Source: Sorangium cellulosum (GTDB taxonomy: Bacteria; Myxococcota_A; Polyangia; Polyangiales; Polyangiaceae). Taken from it: a stretch of DNA of 64,000 bases. Every line of letters begins with the position of its first letter. The first letter of the stretch is position 1. The translations under genes and the position numbers were made by a program. The notes beneath the pieces are model-generated. The model did no database searches and was not told the DNA's origin. It saw only the letters and a program-made list of their open reading frames with translations. Where the stretch lies: assembly GCF_002950945.1 (NCBI RefSeq), contig NZ_CP012673.1, positions 12,143,501 through 12,207,500 on the forward strand. Direction: 5' to 3'. Of the stretch, positions 44,346 through 53,141 are shown one piece after another.

Positions 44346-46937
44346 TCACCAGAAGAAGAGGCGGAAGTAGTGGACGATGCTGACCAGGGCGACGCCGCCC
44401 AGGAGGAAGTAGAGGTAGCTCTGGATGCGCCCCGTCTGCAGCGAGCGGAGCCGCTCCCCCGCGCTCAGCGTGCCCTCGGCCACGAGGTTCACGACGCCGT
44501 CGACGAACGTGCGATCGATGGCGCCCGTCACCCACGCCGCGGCCCGGGCCAGGACGGCGACGCCGTTGACGATGCCGTCGACAATCCACCGGTCGATGTC
44601 GGCGAAGAAGAGGCGCAGCGCCAGCGCGGCGCGCACCACCGTCGCGGCGTAGATCTCGTCGACGTAGTACCTGTTCGAGAGGAGCCGGTAGCCGGGGAGC
44701 CGCCGCTCGTCCTCGGCCCAGCTCGCGGCGCGCCGCGCGCCGTAGCGGGCGCGGGCGGCCGAGAAGGCGGCGAACGCGCCGGCGACCGAGAGCGCCATGA
44801 GCGCGAGCTCGAGCCCGAGCCCGTGGCGCTCGAACGAGACGTCCGCGCGGGCGAACACGGGCGAGAGCCACGCCTCGAGCAGCGGCTCGCCGTGGCCGCC
44901 GACGAAGTGGCTCGAGAAGCCGAGCACGACGCCCGACACCGCCGAGAAGAACGCCAGGATCACGAGCACCCAGGTGATCGCCCGCGGCGACTCGTGGACC
45001 TTCTTCGCGATCTCCTTGCGCGCGTGCGGCCCCTCGAACGTCAGGTAGTAGCTCCGCCACATGTAGAACGAGGTGCCGATCGCCGCCGCGAGGCCCATCA
45101 GGTAGACGAGCAGGCCCGGGATCGGACCCGTGTTCTCGGTGCCGAACGCCTTCCAGAGGATCTCGTCCTTGGACCAGAAGCCGGCGAAGAACGGGATGGG
45201 CGCGGCGGTGATGGCGAGGCACGCCACCTGGTAGGTCCGCGCCGTGAGCGGCATGACGCGGCGGAGGCCGCCCATGGTGCGCATGTCCTGCGCCGCCGCC
45301 TCGTCGTGCTCCACGGCGTGCATGCCGTGGATGACCGAGCCGGCGCCGAGGAAGAGGCAGGCCTTGAAGAACGCGTGGGTCAGGAGGTGGAACACGGCGG
45401 CCCAGTACGCCCCGACGCCGACGCCGATGAACATGAAGCCGAGCTGGCTCACCGTGCTGTAGGCGAGCACCTTCTTGAGGTCGTGCTGGAAGAGGCCGAT
45501 CGTGGCCGCGAGGAGCGCGGTCGCGGCCCCGATCAGCGCGACGATCCCGCTGGCGGTCGGGCTCATCGAGAAGACGGCGCTGAGCCGCGCGATCATGTAC
45601 ACGCCGGCGGTGACCATGGTGGCGGCGTGGATCAGCGCGGAGACCGGCGTCGGGCCCGCCATCGCGTCCGGCAGCCAGACGTGGAGCGGGATCTGCGCGC
45701 TCTTGCCGGCCGCGCCGACGAACAGGAAGAGGCACGCCAGCGTGACGAGCCCGACGCCCCACACCGTCTTCGACGCGAGCGCGTCCCTGAGGAACGCCTT
45801 GCCGCTCGCGTCCTTGATCGCGAGCTGGTCGTGGATCTCGCGGAAGGTGACCGTCGAGCCGACGGTCGCCAGCACGACCTCCTTGCCCGGCTCCACCCGC
45901 ACCCGATCGATCGCGGCGATCTCGTGGCCGTCGCCCGCGATCACGGCGCCGTCGCCCGGGATGATCACCACCGAGTGCGCCCCGGCGTCGATCTCCTTGC
46001 GGACGAACGGCGCGACGCCGAACACCCTCGGGTTCGAGGCGAGCTGCGCGGCGTCGGCGACGCCGAGGACCACACGCGCGCCGGGGTGGCCGGTGAACGT
46101 GAGGTACCCCTTCGCGCCGGCGGACAAAGGCGCCGTCCTGCGCCCGGCGCCCTGCCCCGCCGCGGCGCCCTGCCCCGCCGCGGCGCCGCCCTGCGGATCG
46201 GCCGCCACCGCGATGAAGCGCGCGCGGTAGTCGGAGATGTACCGGCCGTCGTCGAGCCACCGGGCGCCGAGGCCCCAGAAGAGCAGCGCGATGCCGCACA
46301 CGAAGCCGAAGTCGCCGACGCGGTTCACGACGAAGGCCTTCATGCCGGCAGAGGCCTTCTTGTAGTCCTGGTACCAGAACCCGATGAGCAGATAGCTGCA
46401 GAGGCCGACTCCCTCCCAGCCAAAGAACATCACAACGAGGTTGTCCCCGAGGACGAGGAGCAACATCGAGAAGACGAAGAGGTTCAGGTAGGTGAAGAAT
46501 CGCCAGTACGCCGGCTCCGCCTCCATGTACGACGCGGCGTAGACGTGGATGAGCGTCCCGACGCCGGTGATGATCAGCGTCAGCAGGCCGCTCAGCGGAT
46601 CCATCACGAACGCGAAGTTCACGTCGAGCGATCCGATGCGGACCATCTGCCAGGCGAAGCTGTAGAGAGCGCGCTCCCCCGGATCGAGCGCGGCGAGCTG
46701 GAGGAAGCTCGCGAGCCCGAGCAGGAAGGCGCCGAGCATCGCCCCGATGGCGACGAGCGTGACGCCGAAGCTCCCGATGTGGAGCCGCTGCGACAGCCCG
46801 CGGCCGAACGCGCTGCGCTGGAGCGCGCGGCCGAACAGCGCGTTCGCCGCCGCGCCGAGCAACGGCACGAGCGGGATCCACCATAACGGCGTCAGCGACG
46901 TGTGGACGTGCGTGACCTGGCCGAAGTAGTCGGGCAT
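44346..46937 (-). CDS. nuoL: NADH-quinone oxidoreductase subunit L with an inserted periplasmic loop domain
   Basis: 863 residues, against about 610-660 in most bacteria. The antiporter core is intact: VMDPLSGLLTLIITGVGTLIHVYA, FFGWEGVGLCSYLLIGFW (Glu), VVNRVGDFGF, AGKSAQIPLHVWLPDAMAGPTPVSALIHAATMVTAGVY (Lys and His), and DLKKVLAYSTVSQLGFM. Between helices 6 and 7 (residues about 228-360) there is an insert: an AAAGQG linker, then a beta-rich part (GYLTFTGHPGARVVLG, HSVVIIPGDGAVIAG, VRVEPGKEVVLATVG) resembling PEGA or related sandwich domains. The core resumes at TVTFREI. By E. coli topology this loop faces the periplasm. The C-terminal amphipathic helix region and last helix are present. It is the first gene of the nuoLMN unit. 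Confidence 0.95.
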   Translation of the reverse strand: MPDYFGQVTHVHTSLTPLWWIPLVPLLGAAANALFGRALQRSAFGRGLSQRLHIGSFGVTLVAIGAMLGAFLLGLASFLQLAALDPGERALYSFAWQMVRIGSLDVNFAFVMDPLSGLLTLIITGVGTLIHVYAASYMEAEPAYWRFFTYLNLFVFSMLLLVLGDNLVVMFFGWEGVGLCSYLLIGFWYQDYKKASAGMKAFVVNRVGDFGFVCGIALLFWGLGARWLDDGRYISDYRARFIAVAADPQGGAAAGQGAAAGQGAGRRTAPLSAGAKGYLTFTGHPGARVVLGVADAAQLASNPRVFGVAPFVRKEIDAGAHSVVIIPGDGAVIAGDGHEIAAIDRVRVEPGKEVVLATVGSTVTFREIHDQLAIKDASGKAFLRDALASKTVWGVGLVTLACLFLFVGAAGKSAQIPLHVWLPDAMAGPTPVSALIHAATMVTAGVYMIARLSAVFSMSPTASGIVALIGAATALLAATIGLFQHDLKKVLAYSTVSQLGFMFIGVGVGAYWAAVFHLLTHAFFKACLFLGAGSVIHGMHAVEHDEAAAQDMRTMGGLRRVMPLTARTYQVACLAITAAPIPFFAGFWSKDEILWKAFGTENTGPIPGLLVYLMGLAAAIGTSFYMWRSYYLTFEGPHARKEIAKKVHESPRAITWVLVILAFFSAVSGVVLGFSSHFVGGHGEPLLEAWLSPVFARADVSFERHGLGLELALMALSVAGAFAAFSAARARYGARRAASWAEDERRLPGYRLLSNRYYVDEIYAATVVRAALALRLFFADIDRWIVDGIVNGVAVLARAAAWVTGAIDRTFVDGVVNLVAEGTLSAGERLRSLQTGRIQSYLYFLLGGVALVSIVHYFRLFFW

Positions 46938-47162
46938 CGTAGGGGCAGCCGGTGAGATGTAAGCTGGCTCACATGCGCTGCTCCTTACGAGCAGCCGTGA
47001 GCCACGAGAACAGCGCGACCGTCGGCTCTGTGGACTCCCCCGCGAAGCCGGAGGAGCCGCACCCTAATGGAGGGTCAGAGGGCGGGTCAATACCCCCATG
47101 GGCCCCGATCCGGCGTGCTTCGCGCTGTTTTTGCGCGATCCTCGCACCCGTGGTGGCCTGCT

Positions 47163-47960
47163 TCAGCCGCCCTCGGGCGGCGCGCCGTCCTCGGGAGGCG
47201 TGTTGTCCTCGGAGGGCGTGTTGTCCTCGGGCGGCGCCTCGTCGCCGGGCGGCGCCGCGCCGACGGTCGCGCGCCGGATCGCGAGCCACAGGTCGCGCCG
47301 GCCTTCGCCATTGATCGACGAGAAGCCGACGACGCGGCGGAGGGCGCCCGCCGCCGTCCTCGGGGCCGCGGCGGCCACCTGGTCCAGCGCGCGCCGCAGG
47401 GCTGAGCGCTGCACCTTGTCGATCTTCGTCGCCACGAGCAGCAGCTCCACGGGCCGCCGGGCGACGCCGCGCGCCGCCTCGACGAAGTGGATGAGCTCGA
47501 GATCGTCCTCCTCGAGGCCCCTCCGCGCGTCGACCAGGAGCAGCACCGCGGCGAGCGTGACCCGCCCGCGCAGGTACCCCTCGATCAGCGACGCCCACGC
47601 CGCCTTCTCGGACTTCGAGCGCCGGTTGAAGCCGTACCCCGGCAGATCCACGAGCTGGAACACCGCGCCGTCGCGCGCCCGCGCCTCGTAGAGGTTGATC
47701 TGCCGCGTCGACCCGGGGTTCGAGCTCGTCCTGACGAGCCCCTTGCGCTCGACGAGCGTGTTGATGAGGCTCGACTTGCCGACGTTCGAGCGGCCCGCGA
47801 ACGCGATCTCGGCGCTGACGGGCGGGGGGAGCGACGCGAGCGAGCCCGCGCCGGCGACGAAGGACGAGTCGACGATCTGGAAGGGGTCGAGGCGTCGGTC
47901 GGCCTGCGCCGCGCGCGGCGGCGGAGCGGCCTGAGCCGGGCGGGGACGGCGGCCCGTCAC
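47163..47960 (-). CDS. engB: EngB/YsxC ribosome-assembly GTPase
   Basis: 265 residues from a GTG overlapping the upstream DUF971 stop (GTGA). The G motifs are in order: GRSNVGKSSLIN (G1), the Thr in NPGSTRQINLY (G2), LVDLPGYGF (G3), and ATKIDK (G4). EngB proteins help late maturation of the large ribosomal subunit and are usually essential. The N-terminal 35 residues are a Pro/Arg-rich extension. The C-terminal 30 residues are an acidic, Pro-rich repeat tail (PPEDNTPSEDNTPPEDG) encoded by 18-bp DNA units (47194-47229), absent from typical EngB, which has about 200 residues. The gene ends 225 bp upstream of the nuoL start. Confidence 0.95.
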   Translation of the reverse strand: MTGRRPRPAQAAPPPRAAQADRRLDPFQIVDSSFVAGAGSLASLPPPVSAEIAFAGRSNVGKSSLINTLVERKGLVRTSSNPGSTRQINLYEARARDGAVFQLVDLPGYGFNRRSKSEKAAWASLIEGYLRGRVTLAAVLLLVDARRGLEEDDLELIHFVEAARGVARRPVELLLVATKIDKVQRSALRRALDQVAAAAPRTAAGALRRVVGFSSINGEGRRDLWLAIRRATVGAAPPGDEAPPEDNTPSEDNTPPEDGAPPEGG

Positions 47961-48295
47961 TTGGACCTGGGCGGCTGGAACTGCGGCTTGCACTCGTCGC
48001 ACTGGCAGAGCGAGCGCAGGTACCGGAACGTGTAGATGCCCGAGTCGTGCCGGTCGCCCCACGTGAACTGGAGCGCGTAGTTGCCGACCTGCTCGATCTC
48101 GCGGATATCCTCGTTCCCCCCGGGCACGAAGTTGATCGTGCCGCCGTGCCCCTGGCAGTGCGCGCACGGGCAGTACCCGCGCAGGATCTCGTGCGGGAGC
48201 ACGCCGCGGTGGCCGTCGGCCCAGTGAATCTCCATCACCCGCGCGCCGTGCGGCGCCTTGACCTGAGTGGGCGTGGTCCTCGGATCTTGCGCCAT
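47957..48295 (-). CDS. DUF971 domain protein
   Basis: 112 residues from ATG 48295 (MAQDPRTTP). The DUF971 pattern is clear: IHWADGHRGVLPHEILRGYCPCAHC, VPGGNEDIREIEQVGNYALQFTWGDRHDSGIYTFRYLRSLC. The same fold forms the N-terminal zinc-binding domain of gamma-butyrobetaine hydroxylase and occurs in Fe-S cluster-related proteins such as ApbC fusions. Here two Cys pairs (CPCAHC and CQCDEC) could hold a metal; the second pair is an extra. The role is unknown, possibly Fe-S or metal handling. It overlaps engB by four bases. Confidence 0.9.
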   Translation of the reverse strand: MAQDPRTTPTQVKAPHGARVMEIHWADGHRGVLPHEILRGYCPCAHCQGHGGTINFVPGGNEDIREIEQVGNYALQFTWGDRHDSGIYTFRYLRSLCQCDECKPQFQPPRSK

Positions 48296-48469
48296 GGTGC
48301 CTCTTTCAGCCGACGGGCGTACCACGCCGATCCGGCGGTGCAAAGGGAAGCGGGCCGGCGCCGCCTCGTCGCGCTCGCCTCGCCCGCGCCGGCCGCGGCG
48401 CGCGCGCTTGCACGATGCGGCCGAGCCCAGGCCGGCGGCGCGCCGGCAGGGCCCGCGTCCTCGCCGCGG

Positions 48470-49483
48470 CTACCCCGCCGCGACGGCGCGCGGCGCGACG
48501 GAGGCGAACGTCGCCTCGACGCGCTCGAGGGTGCGCACGACCGCGGCGCCCTCGTCGAGCGGCGTCAGCGGCGGCGCGCGGTCCTCGACGCAGCGGAGGA
48601 AGTGCTCGATCTCGACCGAGAGCGGCTCGCGCCACGGCACCCGGAGCTCGCGCCCCGCCGGCGCGATCACGTCGCCGCCCGCCTCCTCGATCCCCGCGAG
48701 CCCCGCGCGGGCGCCCGCCGCGGCGCCGCGCCCGTCGAGCAGCAGCAGCCGATCGGGCGCGCGCACGTCGTCGAAGAGCGCGGCGCGCGCGGCGCCGGCG
48801 AGCCTCAGCCGCCGCTCCTTGGTCGGGCTCGACGAGCAGAGCTCGATCTGCGCGGCGAGGCCGCTCTCGAGGCGCGCCTCCAGCGTGACGTGCTCGCCGC
48901 CCGGCGAGACGTGGGCCCGCGCCTCGACGAGCGGGCTCGGATCGAGCGCCGCGAGGATCGAGAGATCGTGCGGGCCGAGGGTCCAGAGCGCCGACGAGGC
49001 CCCGCCGCCGCCGCGGCCGCCCGTGGAGAGGCGGGCGGCGCTGAAGCTCACGAGATCGCCGAGGCGCCGCTCGCGCGCGAGCGCGATGAGGTGCACCACG
49101 GAGGGGTGGTAGCGGAGCAGGTGGCCGACCATGCCGACGCGGCCGAGCGCCGCCGCGCGCGCGGCGCAGCGGTCGGCGTGCGCCGAGCAGAGGGCGAGCG
49201 GCTTCTCCACGAAGACGTCCGCGCCGCCCTCGAGCGCGCGCAGCGCCAGCTCGGCGTGGCTCGCCGCCGGCGTCGCGATGACCGCCGCGTCCACGCGCGC
49301 GGCCAGCGCCTCGTCGAGCGTGCGCACGAGCCGCGCCCGCGGCGCGAGCGTGCGCGCCCGCGCGAGGCGGCTGCGGTCGAGATCGGCCACCGCCGCGACC
49401 TGCGCGCGCGGGCTCTCCGACAGCGCGCGCAGGAGCTTCTCCCCCCACCGGCCGCAGCCCACCAGGGCGACGCGGACGCTCAC
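48470..49483 (-). CDS. Gfo/Idh/MocA-family NAD(P)-dependent oxidoreductase
   Basis: 337 residues from a GTG that overlaps the preceding stop (GTGA). The N-terminal Rossmann domain begins VRVALVGCGRWGEKLLRAL (a GxGxxG variant), followed by IATPAASHAELALRAL and the family hallmark EKPLAL with the catalytic Lys. The C-terminal alpha/beta domain (about residue 125 on) has LGPHDLSIL with the His often used in catalysis. These enzymes oxidise or epimerise sugars and cyclitols. The substrate is unknown. The gene is coupled to a small membrane protein gene upstream. Confidence 0.9.
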   Translation of the reverse strand: MSVRVALVGCGRWGEKLLRALSESPRAQVAAVADLDRSRLARARTLAPRARLVRTLDEALAARVDAAVIATPAASHAELALRALEGGADVFVEKPLALCSAHADRCAARAAALGRVGMVGHLLRYHPSVVHLIALARERRLGDLVSFSAARLSTGGRGGGGASSALWTLGPHDLSILAALDPSPLVEARAHVSPGGEHVTLEARLESGLAAQIELCSSSPTKERRLRLAGAARAALFDDVRAPDRLLLLDGRGAAAGARAGLAGIEEAGGDVIAPAGRELRVPWREPLSVEIEHFLRCVEDRAPPLTPLDEGAAVVRTLERVEATFASVAPRAVAAG

Positions 49484-49881
49484 GGCGCCCCCGGCGCCGC
49501 GGCGGACGCGGCCGGCGCGAGGGCGAGCTCGCCGAGGATCTCCTCCCCCCCGCGGTTGCCCGGGTGGATCGAGGGGCCGTTGATGTCGACCAGGAAGTCG
49601 TAACGCGCCGGCGGATCGCCCTCGACCGTCGCGCGCACGCGCACGTGCTGGAAGCAGGCCGACTCGGTGGCGGCGTCCCAGACGGGCGTTTTCCCCGGAT
49701 GCCGCGCGCCGATCACCTCTGGCACGCTCCGCCCGCGCTCGGGCCGGTACTGCTGCACGACGCCGAGCGCCGCCCTGCGCTCCGAGGCGTTGAACCTCGA
49801 CTGTACCCAGAGGACCGCGCCGAGGGCGGCAGCGCCGATGCCCACGAGCAGCAGCGTCCGCAGCACCTTGCCGTAGTCCAT
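49480..49881 (-). CDS. Small membrane-anchored hypothetical protein
   Basis: 133 residues from ATG 49881. One N-terminal transmembrane helix (about 6-27, VLRTLLLVGIGAAALGAVLWV) is followed by an outside domain of about 90 residues with a predicted beta-sheet (ACFQHVRVRATVEGDPPARYDFLVDIN) and an Ala/Pro tail. No known family is recognised. The 3' end overlaps the oxidoreductase start. Upstream are 136 bp and then the second copy of the 125-bp hairpin element. Confidence 0.7.
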   Translation of the reverse strand: MDYGKVLRTLLLVGIGAAALGAVLWVQSRFNASERRAALGVVQQYRPERGRSVPEVIGARHPGKTPVWDAATESACFQHVRVRATVEGDPPARYDFLVDINGPSIHPGNRGGEEILGELALAPAASAAAPGAP

Positions 49882-50017
49882 CCGCTGGCCGTATAGCCCC
49901 GGCGCCCGGCGAGAGCCAGCCGCAGCGCCGCCGCGCCGTCACGCGCTCGCCGCCGCCCTGTCGTCCAGCAGACGAGGGACGTTAACGCGTTCCCCCCCGC
50001 CCCTGCCAAGAGCACCA

Positions 50018-50142
50018 GAGCGGCGGTCACCCGCACAGGAGACGGGCCCAGATCGGCGTTTTCGGCGCGCAAGCGCACTCCTGTGCGCTGAGCACCGAAA
50101 ACGTCGAGATGGGCCCGTATCCGAAGCGGGTGCCCGCCGCTC
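50018..50142 (-). repeat. 125-bp long-hairpin element, copy 2
   Basis: It has exactly the same length as the copy at 26312-26436 and is in reverse orientation; by direct comparison 9 of 125 positions differ. On the minus strand the element begins inside the accA stop codon, just as copy 1 begins at the reductase stop. The apical stem differs at four positions, which form two compensatory pairs (AGCGCAC/GTGCGCT here, GGCGTAC/GTACGCC in copy 1), while the loop is unchanged. This supports selection on the fold. It lies between two genes in the same direction, so it is not simply a convergent-gene terminator. Confidence 0.92.
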
Positions 50143-51094
50143 AGCCGACGAAGGAGCCGAGGCTACGGAACCGCCGGTACCGGTCGTCGACGAGCTCCTC
50201 CGGGCCGAGCGCGTCCAGCGAGGTGAGCGTCGCCCAGAGCGCCTTGTCGAGCCGCACCGCCGCCTCGTCGTGATCCTGGTGCGCGCCGCCGGTCGGCTCC
50301 TCGACGATCGCGTCGACGACCCCGAGCTGCAGGAGGTCCGGCGCGGTGATCTTGAGCCGCGCGGCCGCCTCGTCGGCGCGGGCCGCGTCCTTCCAGAGGA
50401 TGGCCGCGCAGCCCTCCGGCGAGATGACGGAGTAGCAGCTGAACTCGAGCACCAGCACCCGGTTGGCGACGCCGAGCGCCAGCGCGCCGCCCGAGCCCCC
50501 TTCCCCGATGACGGTCGCGATGATCGGCACGCCGACCCGCGCCATCGACGCGAGCGCGGCGCCGATCGCCTCGCTCTGGCCGCGCTCCTCGGCGCCGATG
50601 CCCGGGTACGCCCCCATCGTGTCGATGAACGTGAGGATCGGCAGCCCGAACCGGTCCGCCATCTCGTAGAGGCGGATCGCCTTCCGGTAGCCCTCGGGGT
50701 GCGGCATCCCGAAGTTGCGCTTCACGTTCTCCTTCGCGCCGCGCCCCTTCTGGTGGCCCACCACCACCACGCTCCGCCCGTGGTAGGTCGCGAGCCCGCC
50801 GACGATCGAGCAGTCGTCGGCGAAGCGCCGGTCGCCCTTCAGCTCGACCCAGTCGGTGAAGAGCCGCTTCACGTAGTCGAGCGTGTACGGCCGGCTCGCG
50901 TGGCGCGACAGCAGGACCTTCTGCATCGGCGTGAGGCCGGCGAAGATCTCGCGCGCCAGCCGGCCGGTGTTGTCCTCGAGCTGGGCGAGCTCCGGCTCGA
51001 ACCGCGGATCGGCCGCGGCGAGCGCGCGCAACTCCCGCACCTTCTCGATCAGCTCTGCGACGGGTTTCTCAAAGGGTAGAATGGAAGCAGCCAC
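50141..51094 (-). CDS. accA: Acetyl-CoA carboxylase carboxyltransferase subunit alpha
   Basis: 317 residues from a GTG (MAASILPFEKPVAEL), a normal length. The N-terminal helical pair includes LEDNTGRLAREIFAGLTPMQKVLLSRH. Carboxyltransferase signatures follow: GLATYHGRSVVVVGHQKGR, RNFGMPHPEGYRKAIRLYEMA, TFIDTMGAYPGIGAEERGQSEAI, and IGEGGSGGALALGVANRVLVLEFSCYSVISPEGCA, with the oxyanion-hole Gly pairs. It joins AccD to transfer carboxyl from biotin to acetyl-CoA, the first step of fatty acid synthesis. accD is not in the window. The stop codon lies within the 125-bp hairpin element. Confidence 0.97.
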   Translation of the reverse strand: MAASILPFEKPVAELIEKVRELRALAAADPRFEPELAQLEDNTGRLAREIFAGLTPMQKVLLSRHASRPYTLDYVKRLFTDWVELKGDRRFADDCSIVGGLATYHGRSVVVVGHQKGRGAKENVKRNFGMPHPEGYRKAIRLYEMADRFGLPILTFIDTMGAYPGIGAEERGQSEAIGAALASMARVGVPIIATVIGEGGSGGALALGVANRVLVLEFSCYSVISPEGCAAILWKDAARADEAAARLKITAPDLLQLGVVDAIVEEPTGGAHQDHDEAAVRLDKALWATLTSLDALGPEELVDDRYRRFRSLGSFVG

Positions 51095-51236
51095 GGCGCG
51101 GACCCTAACGCCGCCGCGCGCGGACGGCTACGCCGGTGTTTTGACGCGCCGCACGCACCGCACGCGCCTCGCGCGCCTCGCGGATCTCACCCGCCACGGC
51201 GCACCGGCGGGTGGCCGGGGCGCCGCGGCGCTCGGC

Positions 51237-53141
51237 TCATTCAGGCCGGGCGTTCGTGGGCTCGGCGTGGAACGGGGCGTTCGCCGGGACCTGCGCCGCC
51301 GGCCGGCTCCGGAGCACGTTGAACACCCGGAGCGGCTTCTCCTTGCCCTTCACCCGCGCGGGCTGGAGCTCCTCGGTCTCGAACTTGCCGCCGAGCTGCG
51401 CGTACGTCGCCTCGCTGATCACGATCTGGCCCGCGAGCGCGATGGAGCAGAGCCGCGCCGACGTGTTCGCGACGTCGCCGATCACCGTGTAGCTGAGCGC
51501 CTTCGAGCTCCCGATGTACCCGGCGACGAGCGGCCCGGTGTGGATCCCGACGCCGACCGCGAGCGGGAGCTCTCCTATCATGAGCCGCTCGCGGTTGAAC
51601 TCGCCGAGCACCTCGCCCATCTTCAGCGCGCACTCCACGCTGCGGACCGCGTCGTCCCGGTGGGCGACCGGCGCGCCCCAGAGCGCCATGATCCCGTCGC
51701 CCATGAACTTGTCGAGCGTGCCCTCGAACTGGAAGATCGTGTCGACCATCCGCTCGAAGTACTTGTTCAGCATGTCGACGAGCTCTTCCGGCTTCTTGTC
51801 CTCGCTCATCCGGGTGAAGCCGCGGATGTCGCTGTTGAAGACCGTGCACTCCTCGACGAGCTGACCGCCCTGCTTCACCTCGAGCTGGCCGCTCAGGACG
51901 CGCTCGGCGATGTTCGGCGAGAGCAGCCGGCGCAGCTGCTCGCGCGTCACGATCTCGTTCTCGATCTTCTTCCCGAGGATGTTGATCTCGATGAACATCG
52001 CCGCCTGGTAGGCGATCGCGGTCACGAGCTCGAGGTCCTTGGGCTGGAACTGCGCCAGCGTCTCCGAGTCGAGCCAGAGCACCCCGAGCACCTCGTTGTT
52101 GTGCTGCAGCGGGGCGACGAGCGGCGCGACGATGGCCGAGCTGATCCGGTTCAGGATCATGCTCTTGCCCTTCGACGCCGCGAAGTCCATCGCCGCGTCG
52201 TGGGTCAGCACCGCGGCGCGCTCCTGCACGACGTGGTTCAGGATCGTCGAGGACACGCTGATCGGCGCGGTCGTGCCGTCGCGCCGCTGCATCGCCTGCG
52301 GCGTGAGCTCGCCGCTGTCGTTGCGCAGGAAGATCACGCCGCGGTCGGCGCGGATGAACTTGAAGACGCTCGTCAGGATCTTCTCGAGCAGCTTCGTCGT
52401 GTCGCGCTCGGCGGCGATCTCGCGGGACAGCTCGTGCGACAGGCGCAGCCGCTCGTAGTCGGCGCGCAGCTGGTTCATGTCGTTGGCGATGCGATCGAAC
52501 GCCAGGAACCCCTTGTCGACCGCGGCGATCTGCGTCCCGATCTGCCGGGCCTGATCGTTCACGTCGATGCGCGTGCCCTGCGCGACGTACGAGCCGCCGT
52601 GCGCGCCAGGGCGCCCCGGCAGGGGCGCGGTCCCGCCCGGGCCGGCGACGAGCGGCGGCGGCGGCGGCACGACCGGCTGCTGCTGCGGCGGCGCCGCGTA
52701 CGGCGGCGCCGGCGTGCCCGGGGGCGGCCCCGGGTGCTGCGAGCGCGGGTACGAGGCCTGCGGCGGCGGGTACCCGTGCACCTGCGGCGCCTGCTGCGCG
52801 GCTTGCGGGTTCGCCATGGGCGGCCAGCCCGGGATCTGCGGCGGCACGGCCACGGCGCCCGGATCGTCGAAGCGACCGCGCGTGGATCCCAGCGCGATCT
52901 CGTCCCCGTGCCGGAGCGGCGCTTCGCCCCGGACACGCTCGCTGTTGATGAACGTGCCGTTCAGGCTCCCGAGATCGCGCAGGACGAAGTGGTCGCCCCG
53001 CTGCTCGATGATGCAGTGCTCCTTCGAGACGATCTTGTCGAGCAGCTGGATGGAGTTGTTCGGGTGGCGCCCCAGCGAGTTCACGGGCCGGAGCTCGATC
53101 GCCTGCTGGCCCTCGGCGGTCTGCAGGATGAGGCGGGCCAT
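51237..53141 (-). CDS. FHA-GAF-class III adenylate cyclase
   Basis: 634 residues from ATG 53141; the open frame upstream is non-coding. Domains in order: FHA (about 1-95: NSLGRHPNNSIQLLDKIVSKEH, LRDLGSLNGTFIN), a Pro/Gln-rich linker (100-185), a coiled segment, GAF (about 255-405), and a class III cyclase domain (about 425-600). The cyclase has both metal Asp residues (FNSDIRGFT and MGDGIMALWG), the adenine-selecting Lys (LDKFMGD), the Thr in SYTVIGDVANTSARL, and the transition-state Asn and Arg in the same stretch. It should make cAMP. The FHA domain suggests recruitment by phosphothreonine proteins, in line with the Ser/Thr kinases in this genome. There is no transmembrane segment. It is divergent from glpK. 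Confidence 0.94.
   Translation of the reverse strand: MARLILQTAEGQQAIELRPVNSLGRHPNNSIQLLDKIVSKEHCIIEQRGDHFVLRDLGSLNGTFINSERVRGEAPLRHGDEIALGSTRGRFDDPGAVAVPPQIPGWPPMANPQAAQQAPQVHGYPPPQASYPRSQHPGPPPGTPAPPYAAPPQQQPVVPPPPPLVAGPGGTAPLPGRPGAHGGSYVAQGTRIDVNDQARQIGTQIAAVDKGFLAFDRIANDMNQLRADYERLRLSHELSREIAAERDTTKLLEKILTSVFKFIRADRGVIFLRNDSGELTPQAMQRRDGTTAPISVSSTILNHVVQERAAVLTHDAAMDFAASKGKSMILNRISSAIVAPLVAPLQHNNEVLGVLWLDSETLAQFQPKDLELVTAIAYQAAMFIEINILGKKIENEIVTREQLRRLLSPNIAERVLSGQLEVKQGGQLVEECTVFNSDIRGFTRMSEDKKPEELVDMLNKYFERMVDTIFQFEGTLDKFMGDGIMALWGAPVAHRDDAVRSVECALKMGEVLGEFNRERLMIGELPLAVGVGIHTGPLVAGYIGSSKALSYTVIGDVANTSARLCSIALAGQIVISEATYAQLGGKFETEELQPARVKGKEKPLRVFNVLRSRPAAQVPANAPFHAEPTNARPE

Noticed and set aside
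40451..44383. 1310-residue open frame on the plus strand
   Set aside because: It mirrors nuoN and nuoM on the other strand and has an Arg/His/Asp-rich composition without domains. GC3 bias keeps such frames open.
43914..46886. 990-residue open frame on the plus strand
   Set aside because: Antisense shadow of nuoL and part of nuoM.
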